A stretch of DNA of 64,000 nucleotides from NCBI RefSeq assembly GCF_023757625.1, contig NZ_JALGBZ010000001.1, forward strand, positions 124,001 to 188,000. The letters are read 5' to 3'. Position numbers and translations under genes: made by a program. Of this stretch, positions 33,087 to 40,775 are shown one piece after another (the stretch's first letter is position 1; each line of letters begins with the position of its first letter). The notes under the pieces were generated by a model. That model had not been told where the DNA came from. It saw only the letters and a program-made list of their open reading frames with translations, and made no database searches. This DNA comes from Halomonas sp. S3-1-1 (GTDB taxonomy: Bacteria > Pseudomonadota > Gammaproteobacteria > Pseudomonadales > Halomonadaceae).

Positions 33087-34301
33087 TTAAAGCGCGGGTG
33101 TTGGTGCGGCGCCGAAGACGGTCATGAAGTGCAGAACGGTGATGACAACGCCGAAGACCCCGACCAGCCAGACCCCGGCGACTCCCCCCGGGGCGATAAA
33201 TCCTGCCTTGGCGTCAGGGCGCTGGCGCGATTTCCAGATCAGCAGGGCCGGGATGATGCACGTCCAGAAGGCGGCGGCGGCGCCGGCATAGCCGATCGCC
33301 AGTACGAAGCCGAAGGGCACGAAAAGCGAGGCGAGCAGTGGCGGCACAAAGGTCACGATCGAGGTTTTGGCGCGCCCGGATCGATCATCGGAGAAGCCGA
33401 GCAGGTCGGCCATGAAATCGAAAAGCCCCAGCCCGACCCCGATGAAGGAGGAGAAGATGGCCGCCGCCGAGAAGACGCTGAGCATCTTCAGCGCCAGAGG
33501 CGTCGTGCCGATGTCGGCAAGGGTGGCGAGCAGCACATCCACATTGCCGCCTTCGGCCAGCACCGGGGCGAACGCCGGGCGGGGAACGTTGCCGAAGACG
33601 CTGGCCATCCAGATCAGATAGAAGACCAGCGCGACCAGCGTGCCGCCGAGAATTGCCTTCTGGGCCTGGGTCTCGCCGCCGTAGTATTTGCGCAGTGAGA
33701 AGACCGACATGTGGTAGCCGAAGGAGGTCAGCGCCACCGGCAGTAGGGCGAGGGCGTAGGGAAACCAGCCGAGCTGGCGGTCGATATCCACGAAGGCTAG
33801 CGACAGGTCGATATGCGAGAAGAGGCTGAAAATGCCGCCTGCGAAGCTTGCGATCATAAAGACGACCAGCACGACCGAGACCCGGTCGACGGCCCGCGTG
33901 GAGTGGAAGACGGCGTAGGCGAAAATCGCCACGAACGCGATCGAGGCCGAGTGACGGCCAAGGGGCGTGATCCCGGCAAGGATCAGCCCGGCACTGGTGA
34001 TGTAGGCGTAAAGAAGGATCGCGCCCACGAAGTAAACGGCCAGGTTATTGATGCCATTGACGTGTTTTCCCAGAAGGTCCCGGGTGATGGTGCTGAAGGA
34101 GGCCTCTATATCGTAGTGCTTGAGCACTTCCAACAGCAGCCAGCCGGACATCGTCATGACCAGCATGGTCAGCAGCAAGGCCAGCGTGGACCAGAGCAGC
34201 CAACCGCCGGCGCCCGCGGTTGGAAGCCCCAGTATGCCCGCGCCAACACAGACACCGGCGATGATGCTAATGCCGCCCAGCAGGGTAGGCTTTTTTGTCA
34301 T
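33087..34301 (-). CDS. Aromatic amino acid permease (HAAAP family), probably tryptophan-specific
   Basis: 404 aa, 11 hydrophobic helices, ATG at 34301 with AAGGAC upstream. Family marks: GGISIIAGVCVGAGILGLPTAGAGGW near the N terminus and LTSFGYHMSVFSLRKYYGG in the middle, as in Mtr/TnaB/TyrP. It is the last member of the minus-strand kynU-kynB-kynA group, so tryptophan is the likely substrate. The 150-base gap before it carries a GC hairpin and a 16-bp tandem repeat. Confidence 0.87.
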   Translation of the reverse strand: MTKKPTLLGGISIIAGVCVGAGILGLPTAGAGGWLLWSTLALLLTMLVMTMSGWLLLEVLKHYDIEASFSTITRDLLGKHVNGINNLAVYFVGAILLYAYITSAGLILAGITPLGRHSASIAFVAIFAYAVFHSTRAVDRVSVVLVVFMIASFAGGIFSLFSHIDLSLAFVDIDRQLGWFPYALALLPVALTSFGYHMSVFSLRKYYGGETQAQKAILGGTLVALVFYLIWMASVFGNVPRPAFAPVLAEGGNVDVLLATLADIGTTPLALKMLSVFSAAAIFSSFIGVGLGLFDFMADLLGFSDDRSGRAKTSIVTFVPPLLASLFVPFGFVLAIGYAGAAAAFWTCIIPALLIWKSRQRPDAKAGFIAPGGVAGVWLVGVFGVVITVLHFMTVFGAAPTPAL

Positions 34302-34328
34302 TGGAGTCGTCCTTAAGAGGGCCGACGA

Positions 34329-34348
34329 GCCCCCGGTGCGTCGGGGGC
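34329..34348. terminator. GC-rich hairpin between kynA and the permease
   Basis: GCCCCCG/CGGGGGC stem with a 6-base loop; no T-run on the minus strand. It may partly terminate or protect the kyn message before the permease gene. Confidence 0.35.
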
Positions 34349-34377
34349 ATGGCCAGTCCGTTGTATTGCCGCCCTGG

Positions 34378-34418
34378 TGTCATCGAGTACTAATGTCATC
34401 GAGTACAAGCGTCATCGA
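34378..34418. repeat. 16-bp tandem repeat, about 2.5 copies, between kynA and the permease gene
   Basis: Units tgtCATCGAGTACtaa, tgtCATCGAGTACaag and cgtCATCGA repeat with an exact 16-base period. The array lies about 80 bases upstream of the permease start. Confidence 0.7.
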
Positions 34419-34451
34419 ACGCCAGGGCGTTGTCTATGGCGATGAAAGTGG

Positions 34452-35312
34452 TTAGAGATCGGCTCTCACCGACCACAGCTCCGGGAAGAACTGCAGCTCC
34501 AGCGCTTTCTTGAGATAACCCACGCCCGAGGTGCCGCCGGTGCCGGTGCGCTGGCCGATGATGCGCTCCACCGTTTTCATGTGGCTGAAGCGCCACTTGT
34601 GGAAATTGTATTCGGTATCGATCAGCTTCTCGGCGAGTTCGTAGAGATCCCAGTGCCGCTCCGAGTGGCGGTAGATGGTCGACCAGGCGGCCTCGACTTC
34701 GGGCGAGGCGACATAAGGCGTCGACCAGTCGCGCGCAAGCGTTGACGCCGGCAGCTCGAAGCCGCGCCGCGCCAGCAACTGCAGGCAGACATCATAGAGG
34801 CTGGGAGCCGCCAGCACGTCTTGCAGGCGCTGGTAGTGGGTAGGGTGGCGGCGGTGCGCCTCGGCCAAACGGGGGTGCTTGTTGCCGAGCAGAAACTCAA
34901 GCTCGCGGTACTGGTACGACTGAAATCCCGAACTCTGACCGAGGCTATCGCGAAAGGCGAGATAGTCCGAAGGCGTCATGGTGGCGAGCACTTCCCAGGC
35001 GTTGATCATCTGCGCCTGGATACGCGCTACCCGGGTGAGCATCTTGAATGCCGGGCGCAGCTCATCGGTCTCGATCGCCCGGGCCGCCGCGTGGGCCTCG
35101 TGCAGGCACTGCTTCAGCCACAGCTCCGAGACCTGGTGAATGATCACGAACAGCATCTCGTCGTGCTGATCGCTGATCGGGTTCTGACAGGTGAGCAGCG
35201 GCGCCAGATCCAGGTATTCGCCGTAGCTCATGGGCTGATCCCAATGCACCTGCTGCTCGTTGTCCAGATCGACGGCGCCGCGATCAGAAGGGGTCGGAGT
35301 GTCGTCATGCAT
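34452..35312 (-). CDS. kynA: Tryptophan 2,3-dioxygenase KynA
   Basis: 286 aa from ATG 35312. Heme enzyme converting L-tryptophan to N-formylkynurenine. Key features: heme-ligand His244 in KWRFSHMKTVERIIG, active-site His59 in FVIIHQVSELWLK, Arg121 in YLAFRDSLGQSSGFQSYQYRELEF, and the TGTGGTSGVGYL loop (256-267). Length matches bacterial TDO. Its start overlaps the end of kynB by 8 bases. First of three steps to anthranilate encoded here. Confidence 0.96.
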   Translation of the reverse strand: MHDDTPTPSDRGAVDLDNEQQVHWDQPMSYGEYLDLAPLLTCQNPISDQHDEMLFVIIHQVSELWLKQCLHEAHAAARAIETDELRPAFKMLTRVARIQAQMINAWEVLATMTPSDYLAFRDSLGQSSGFQSYQYRELEFLLGNKHPRLAEAHRRHPTHYQRLQDVLAAPSLYDVCLQLLARRGFELPASTLARDWSTPYVASPEVEAAWSTIYRHSERHWDLYELAEKLIDTEYNFHKWRFSHMKTVERIIGQRTGTGGTSGVGYLKKALELQFFPELWSVRADL

Positions 35313-36171
35313 GGGGGGTATCTCCCGTGTCTTGATCGAGCGTCGCCTCGGCGTGCTCGAGAATGTCGAAATGATCGCGCTGCGCCAACAGGGTGACCGT
35401 GGCCGGTACGCCATCGTGGCGGGCCTTCGTCGCCAGCGCCTCGCCCTGCTGCTGAAACACCGGCGGGTCCTGCTCGCCGTGGATCAGCTCCAGCGCCGGT
35501 AGCCCGGTCAGCGGCTGGCACAAGGGGCTCAGTTGAGCCGCGCGGGCGTCGTCCAGGTCGAGCGGCTGGGCGATCGAGGTGCCGAGCAGCGGGCGCAGGT
35601 CGTAGACGCCGCTGATCAGCCACAAGCCTTTGATCGCCTGGCGGCACGCTGGCGCAAGGCAGCTCATTAGCGCCAGGTGCGCACCGGCGCTGTGGCCGCC
35701 CAGGCGTACCCGGTCGCCCAGATCGAGCGTCTCGCGCTGATCGAGCAGGTAGCGCACCCCGTTGATGCACTCTTCGATCTGCGTCTCCAGGGAGGCGTTT
35801 GGGGCCAGCGGGTAGTTCAGCGAGGCAAAGGCCCAGCCGCGCGCCAGCCAGCGCTCTGCCATGAAGTCGGTGGCGGTGGCGTCGAGCGCCTGCCAGTAGC
35901 CGCCGTGGAGAAAGATCATCAGCGGCCAGGGGCCGTCGCCCGTTGGCCGATGCAGGTGCAGCCAGGCGTGGTCAGCGTCGCCATAGGTCAGGCGCAGCGG
36001 CGGGCGCATCTCGCGAAGCGCTCGGCCCTGTTCCGCCTGGTGCGCCAAGCTCGCATCGGCATCGCGCGCCCACTGGCTGGGCGAGTGGGCATGTTCGCGC
36101 GCGTCGAGATCCTGCCCTTCAAGAGCCTGTCCTTCAAGGCCCTGCCCGTCGAAACCCTGCCCGTCCGGCAT
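35305..36171 (-). CDS. kynB: Kynurenine formamidase-like alpha/beta hydrolase (KynB role)
   Basis: 288 aa, ATG 36171 overlapping the kynU stop (TGATG). Alpha/beta hydrolase with HGGYW (89-93) as the oxyanion loop and the nucleophile elbow GHSAG (Ser161), acid in HGEQDPPVF and His in RDHFDIL. This matches the animal AFMID-type formamidase rather than the unrelated metal-dependent bacterial KynB cyclase-like enzyme. It should hydrolyse N-formylkynurenine to kynurenine and formate. The first 25 residues hold four tandem five-residue units (GQ-G/A/D-L/F-E/D), an unusual low-complexity extension. Function is inferred mainly from position between kynU and kynA. Confidence 0.85.
   Translation of the reverse strand: MPDGQGFDGQGLEGQALEGQDLDAREHAHSPSQWARDADASLAHQAEQGRALREMRPPLRLTYGDADHAWLHLHRPTGDGPWPLMIFLHGGYWQALDATATDFMAERWLARGWAFASLNYPLAPNASLETQIEECINGVRYLLDQRETLDLGDRVRLGGHSAGAHLALMSCLAPACRQAIKGLWLISGVYDLRPLLGTSIAQPLDLDDARAAQLSPLCQPLTGLPALELIHGEQDPPVFQQQGEALATKARHDGVPATVTLLAQRDHFDILEHAEATLDQDTGDTPHA
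36103..36162. repeat. Four 15-bp repeats in the 5' end of the formamidase gene
   Basis: Encodes GQGFD, GQGLE, GQALE and GQDLD in tandem (residues 4-23). Copies differ by single bases, and each unit is five codons, so copy-number changes stay in frame. Confidence 0.7.
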
Positions 36172-37403
36172 CAGGTCACCTCCGTGCGGGTCTGAAAGCG
36201 CGGGTCGCGATACTCGCCGCCCTCGACGACCTCGCGGAACTGCTCGGCCGCGTGCCAGACATCGGCATGGCTGAGATAGAGCGGCGTGAAACCGAAACGC
36301 ATCAACCCAGGCTCGCGGTAGTCGCCGATCACACCGCGTTTGATCAAGGCCTGCACGATGGCGTAGCCGTGCTCACGCTGCACCAGGCCCACCTGGCTGC
36401 CGCGCTGTTCCGGGGCGGGCGTGATGTCCTCGATGCCGTTGGCATCAAAAAGGTCGGCGAGGCAGGCGCGGAAGAGGTCGGTCAGCGCCAGACTCTTGGC
36501 GCGCAGCGCCGTCATGTCCACGCCTTGCCATAGCGTCAGCGAGGCTTCGAGCGGGGCGTAGGCCAGTGCCGAATGAGTACCGGTACGAAAACGCGTCATC
36601 CCCGAGGCGGGCGCGTAGTCGGCCTCAAACGCGAAGGGCTTGGCATGGCCGTGCCAGCCCGACAGCGGCTGCCATCCGGCCTGCTGGCAATCGCTGCGCA
36701 CATAGAGAAACCCCGGCGCGCCCGGGCCGCCGTTGAGGTACTTGTAGGTGCAGCCGACGGCGTAACGAGCGCCGCTGCCGGCGAGATCGACCGCTAAAGC
36801 GCCCGCCGAGTGGGCCAGGTCCCAGATCACTTCGGCACCCTTTGCGTGAACGCGACGAGTGACATCCGCCATGTCGCGCAGCTGGCCGGTGCGGTAGTTG
36901 ACCTGGCTCAGCACCACCACTGCCACCTGATCGTTCAGGTGCTCCTCAAGCGGCGCGCCTTCGGGCAGCACGCCATGCTCGAAGCCGGCGCTGCGGCAGA
37001 ATCCCTCGGCGATGTAGCCATCGGCGGGAAAGTTGCCGCCTTCGCTGAGGATGACCGGCCGAGCGCGCCCCTGGCGTTCGGTGATGTAGCCAAGCAGCTT
37101 GAACAGGTTGAGGGTGATGGTGTCGCTGACCAGCACCTCACCCTTGCCGGCGCCGATCAGCGGTGCCAGCAGATCGCCCAGGCGCTCGGGGGCATCGAAC
37201 CAGCCCTCGTTCCAGCCACCGACCAGCGAGTCGCGCCACTGGTCCCGCGCCTTGTCGAGTGCCTGGCGGGCAGCTTGCGGCTGCGCTCCCAGCGAGTTGC
37301 CGTCGAGATAGAGCATGCCCTCGGGCAAAGCGAAGTGGGCCTTGAAATCGGCGAGCGTGTCCTGGTCGTCCAGCTTTTGAGCGTCGGTGAGCGTCGGGCG
37401 CAT
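36171..37403 (-). CDS. kynU: Kynureninase KynU
   Basis: 410 aa from ATG 37403 (AGGATAAG site). PLP enzyme cleaving L-kynurenine to anthranilate and alanine. PLP-binding Lys221 is in CTYKYLNGGPGAPGF; Asp195 and His198 are in WDLAHSAGAL; LYLDGNSLGAQP and NEGWFDAPERLG are also typical. It is the first gene of the kyn unit. An Lrp/AsnC-type regulator diverges from it across 129 bases. Confidence 0.96.
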   Translation of the reverse strand: MRPTLTDAQKLDDQDTLADFKAHFALPEGMLYLDGNSLGAQPQAARQALDKARDQWRDSLVGGWNEGWFDAPERLGDLLAPLIGAGKGEVLVSDTITLNLFKLLGYITERQGRARPVILSEGGNFPADGYIAEGFCRSAGFEHGVLPEGAPLEEHLNDQVAVVVLSQVNYRTGQLRDMADVTRRVHAKGAEVIWDLAHSAGALAVDLAGSGARYAVGCTYKYLNGGPGAPGFLYVRSDCQQAGWQPLSGWHGHAKPFAFEADYAPASGMTRFRTGTHSALAYAPLEASLTLWQGVDMTALRAKSLALTDLFRACLADLFDANGIEDITPAPEQRGSQVGLVQREHGYAIVQALIKRGVIGDYREPGLMRFGFTPLYLSHADVWHAAEQFREVVEGGEYRDPRFQTRTEVT

Positions 37404-37463
37404 CGGCTTATCCTGTCGTGTCGAAAATTCACCCCTAGTGTAAGACGACCGGAGCGCTGCCGA

Positions 37464-37492
37464 TTTGCGTTGTTTTGCGTAATATTGGCAAA
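37464..37492. promoter_or_regulatory. Candidate Lrp/AsnC-type operator in the kynU-regulator spacer
   Basis: TTTGCGT occurs at 37464-37470 and again 10 bases later at 37474-37480, one helical turn apart, and GCAAA (37488-37492) is the inverse of TTTGC. The array lies 60-70 bases from both divergent starts. The binding protein is presumably the regulator encoded at 37533. Confidence 0.45.
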
Positions 37493-37532
37493 TAGTGAAA
37501 GGCAGACGAGTTTTAACGTGGAGATATGCAAA

Positions 37533-38000
37533 ATGTATGCACTGGACGCCTTCGATCGCCGTTTGCTGCACACTCTGCAGCGTGCGCCCCGCCAGACGCT
37601 GACGGAGCTGGCCGAGCGCGTCAACCTCTCCCCCAGCCAGTGCTCGCGACGCATTGCCCGGCTGGAGGCGAACGGGATCATTCAGGGCCACGCCTTGCGG
37701 CTGGCGCCACAGGCGCTGGGGCTCATGGTGACGGCGTTCATCACGGTATCGATGGAGAAGTCACGGCTGGAAGCACCGCGTGAGACGATCGCCTCGCTGC
37801 TGGCCTGCGACGAAGTGATCGATTGCCACTCGACCACCGGTAGCCATGATTTCATCCTCAAGGTGAAGGTGGCGGATCTCGCCGAGCTTTCCCACTTTCT
37901 GTCGTCGGTGGTGAGCCCGATTCCGGGGGTGCGCGACGTGGCCACTCAGGTGGCGCTGGAGTGCTTCAAGGAAGCCGGCCCGCTCAAGGTCATGTACTGA
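37533..38000 (+). CDS. Lrp/AsnC family regulator (KynR-like)
   Basis: 155 aa, ATG 37533 with GGAG 9 bases upstream. N-terminal winged helix (LDAFDRRLLHTLQRAPRQTLTELAERVNLSPSQCSRRIARLEANGII) and a C-terminal RAM effector domain (AFITVSMEKSR ... CHSTTGSHDFILKVKVADLAELSHFLSS). Divergent from the kyn genes like KynR of Pseudomonas, which activates them in response to kynurenine. I infer the same role here. Confidence 0.9.
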   Translation: MYALDAFDRRLLHTLQRAPRQTLTELAERVNLSPSQCSRRIARLEANGIIQGHALRLAPQALGLMVTAFITVSMEKSRLEAPRETIASLLACDEVIDCHSTTGSHDFILKVKVADLAELSHFLSSVVSPIPGVRDVATQVALECFKEAGPLKVMY

Positions 38001-38261
38001 ACATGGCCGACACGCAACAGCGTGCAAGACACGCCTTACGCGTTAAATATTTAATTCGTATTAAAAAAATAACATATTAGATAATTTTGATTTTTATTCT
38101 CTCATCCATGAAACGTTAAGATTTATGTCATAAAACCTGGTTAGGGTTTCCATCGCCAAGGGACAGGCCGTTGATCGAGTGGCGGATTCACTGCGCTGGC
38201 CACGCGCTTATTTTTAAAAGATCAGGCAGCACGACGGCTGCTCACTGCAATGGGAACCTTC

Positions 38262-39266
38262 ATGTTTAAGAAAACGCTACTGGCCCTGACGCTGGGTGGT
38301 TTGTTCGCAGGCGCCACCGCCCAGGCCGCCACGGTTTACGACGAAGACGGAACGAAGGTCGATCTGTACGGCCGCATCGCCATGGGGTTCGAAGGCGGTG
38401 GTGTAGGTGACGGCGTGGACAACGGCGCGGAGTTTCGTGATTACAGCTCGCGCCTTGGCTTCAAGCTGAGCCAGCAAATCACCCGCGACTTGACCGCCTT
38501 TGGCCGCCTGGAGTGGCGCTTCAACGGTGACGAGCGCAGCCGCCCCGGCTTCAAGGAAGTACGCAAGAGCTACATCGGTATCGAGAGCGACACCTTCGGT
38601 ACGTTTACCGCGGGTAACTTCGACAGCTTCTACGACAACTTCGTCATGGGCGTCTTCGATGTTTACGTCGCCGAAGGCTATGAGTTCGCTGGCGGCGGCC
38701 TGCAAGCCCGCGGCGACTCCATCGGCTACCAGTCGCCGGATATCAACGGCTTCCAGGCCGTACTCGCGGTCAAGCACTTTTCTGAGCGCGGCCTGACCGT
38801 CGACGAGCAAACCGATGTAGGCAGCGGCTTCTCGTCTCAAGGCGGCATCGGCTATCAGGCAGGCCCCCTGGGCCTAGCGTTGGGCTTCGTGGATGACGAC
38901 GTTCGCGGTGGCGGCAACAACCAGATGCGTTTCGGCGCCACGGCGGCGTTCGATGCGACTGAAGAGTTCCAACTGCGCGCAGGCTTCGAAACCCGCGACG
39001 ATAGCGATGTTTACGGCGGTGGGTTCGACCGCTACGGCCTCGGGGCCACCTACGCCGTCGGTGCGACCGCCTTCTACGGCGATGTCTACCATATCGATTC
39101 CGACGATGTCGACGACACGCGCAATGCCTGGGCGCTGGGCACGCTGCACAACCTGACCGACAATTTCGACCTCTTCGCCGAGCTCTACGACGGCGACCGC
39201 GATTCGCTCGGCAATGTCGACGACGAGGACCTCTACTACGCCCTGGGCGCCCGCTACTACTTCTAA
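38262..39266 (+). CDS. General porin (Gram-negative porin family)
   Basis: 334 aa from ATG 38262 (GGGAA site). Signal peptide MFKKTLLALTLGGLFAGATAQA|A, then VDLYGRIAMGFEGG, SSRLGFKLSQQITRDLTAFGRLEWRF and many alternating strands, ending RYYF with terminal Phe for BAM recognition. Strong acidic bias (many Asp/Glu), as expected for an outer-membrane protein of a halophile. Trimeric diffusion pore is the probable role. A 260-base AT-rich leader precedes it and a clear terminator follows. Confidence 0.92.
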   Translation: MFKKTLLALTLGGLFAGATAQAATVYDEDGTKVDLYGRIAMGFEGGGVGDGVDNGAEFRDYSSRLGFKLSQQITRDLTAFGRLEWRFNGDERSRPGFKEVRKSYIGIESDTFGTFTAGNFDSFYDNFVMGVFDVYVAEGYEFAGGGLQARGDSIGYQSPDINGFQAVLAVKHFSERGLTVDEQTDVGSGFSSQGGIGYQAGPLGLALGFVDDDVRGGGNNQMRFGATAAFDATEEFQLRAGFETRDDSDVYGGGFDRYGLGATYAVGATAFYGDVYHIDSDDVDDTRNAWALGTLHNLTDNFDLFAELYDGDRDSLGNVDDEDLYYALGARYYF

Positions 39267-39405
39267 CCTGCGTTTAAACCAGAGACGGCTCTTTTAACGA
39301 CGGCGCCATCCAGCGCCGTCTCCGAGCCGTACTGCGTCGCCCGCCGGGCGTTTTCACGCGAGGTAGCGTGCCGGTCTTGCTGGCACTGCGCTGATCGATC
39401 CTTTT

Positions 39406-39437
39406 GGCCGGTACGAGACGTTCGTACCGGCCTTTTT
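39406..39437 (+). terminator. Intrinsic terminator after the porin
   Basis: 11-bp perfect stem GGCCGGTACGA/TCGTACCGGCC with a 5-base loop, followed by TTTTT. It lies about 140 bases beyond the porin stop and just before the convergent aldo/keto reductase gene. A second hairpin without a T-run (GACGGCGC/GCGCCGTC) is at about 39299-39320. Confidence 0.85.
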
Positions 39438-39440
39438 GGC

Positions 39441-40520
39441 TCAGCGCTCGTCGTCGCGCTGATCGATGGTCTTTCGATAGCCGTCGATAAACGGCTGCTC
39501 GGCCTTGTCGATTCTATCCATGTTGGCGACCACGCGGTGCCAGTAGGGGTACTGCGGCGCCGGGCGGGTCGCCGCCTCAATGCGCTCGATCTCCTCCTGC
39601 GTCAGCGTCATTTCGGCGGCGGCCAGGTCGTCCTTCAGGTGCTCTTCGCTGCGCGCGCCGACGATCAAGGAGGTCACGCCGGGGCGGTCCTTCAGCCAGG
39701 CCAGGCACGTGCGCGGAATCGAGGCGTTATGCGATTGGCTGATCTCGGCGAGCAGCTCGATGATGTCGTAGGCGCGCTCCATGTCGTGGACGTAGGGCTC
39801 CGGCCAGCCGTTGCCCTGGCGGGTACCTTCCGGTGCCTTCTGGCCGCGGCGCACCTTGCCGTTGAACAGCCCCTCGCCCAGCGGCCCCCACACCAGCGTG
39901 CCGACGTTCTGGTCGATGGCCAGCGGCATCAGCTCATACTCCGCCTCGCGGGATTCCGGCGTGTAGTAGATCTGCTGGCTGATTGGGCCGGGCACGCGGT
40001 TGAGCTCGGCCTTACCGAGGGTCTTCATCATCTGCCAGCCGGTGAAGTTCGAGGTGCCGTGGTAGCGGATCTTGCCGCTCTGAATCAGATGATCCAGCGC
40101 GTAGAGCATCTCCTCGACCGGCGTTACGCCGTCCCAGTTGTGGATCTGGTAAAGGTCGATGTGGTCAGTCCCCAGGCGCTTCAAACTCGCCTCGCAGGCC
40201 TGAATCAGGTGATAGCGCGAAAAGCCGCTGTGATTGGGGTTATCCCCTAGCGGGCTTCGCGCCTTGGAGGCGAGGATAACGTCCTGGCGCTTGTCGCCCA
40301 GCGCCTTGCCGACGATCTCCTCGGTCTCGCCCATTGAGTAGAGATCGGCGGTATCGATCATGTTCACACCGGCATCGAGGGCCAGGTCGATCTGACGTTT
40401 GGCGCCGGCGACATCGACGCTCGCCGCCTTCTCGAAGCCGCCGCTGCCGCCAAAGGGCACGGTACCAAGCACGATTTCCGACACCAGCAGGCCGGAGTTT
40501 CCCAACGGGCGATATTTCAT
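39441..40520 (-). CDS. Aldo/keto reductase
   Basis: 359 aa from ATG 40520 with AAGGATG upstream. NADPH-dependent TIM-barrel reductase: catalytic tetrad Asp56, Tyr61, Lys86 and His127 (MIDTADLYSMG, ASKA, YQIHNWD). It resembles the YajO/Tas-like group acting on small aldehydes and ketones; the real substrate is not known. It is divergent from the 5'-nucleotidase gene across 255 bases. Confidence 0.9.
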   Translation of the reverse strand: MKYRPLGNSGLLVSEIVLGTVPFGGSGGFEKAASVDVAGAKRQIDLALDAGVNMIDTADLYSMGETEEIVGKALGDKRQDVILASKARSPLGDNPNHSGFSRYHLIQACEASLKRLGTDHIDLYQIHNWDGVTPVEEMLYALDHLIQSGKIRYHGTSNFTGWQMMKTLGKAELNRVPGPISQQIYYTPESREAEYELMPLAIDQNVGTLVWGPLGEGLFNGKVRRGQKAPEGTRQGNGWPEPYVHDMERAYDIIELLAEISQSHNASIPRTCLAWLKDRPGVTSLIVGARSEEHLKDDLAAAEMTLTQEEIERIEAATRPAPQYPYWHRVVANMDRIDKAEQPFIDGYRKTIDQRDDER

Positions 40521-40775
40521 TTCGCAGCATCCTTGTTGAACGAAAGTGTGAGCCTCTACCGTGAGGCCAAGCCGTAAGCCTGGGAGATGCGCGGGCGTTG
40601 TCAAGGTGATGCCTGGTTCGATGACCGCGTTGGCGGCCAGAGCATCGCTCGATAAACGCTCGACAGCGTGTCGACAAGAGGGCTCATAAAAGTGTTATTA
40701 CTGGTCAAGGCGACTTCAAGACAACATCGATAAACGCTTCCAATGAAAACACCTACAACCTTACAAGGAGTTGGC

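Noticed and set aside
38043..38054. TTAAATATTTAA palindrome before the porin
   Set aside because: Low-complexity AT sequence in an AT-rich leader; palindromes of this type are expected by chance.
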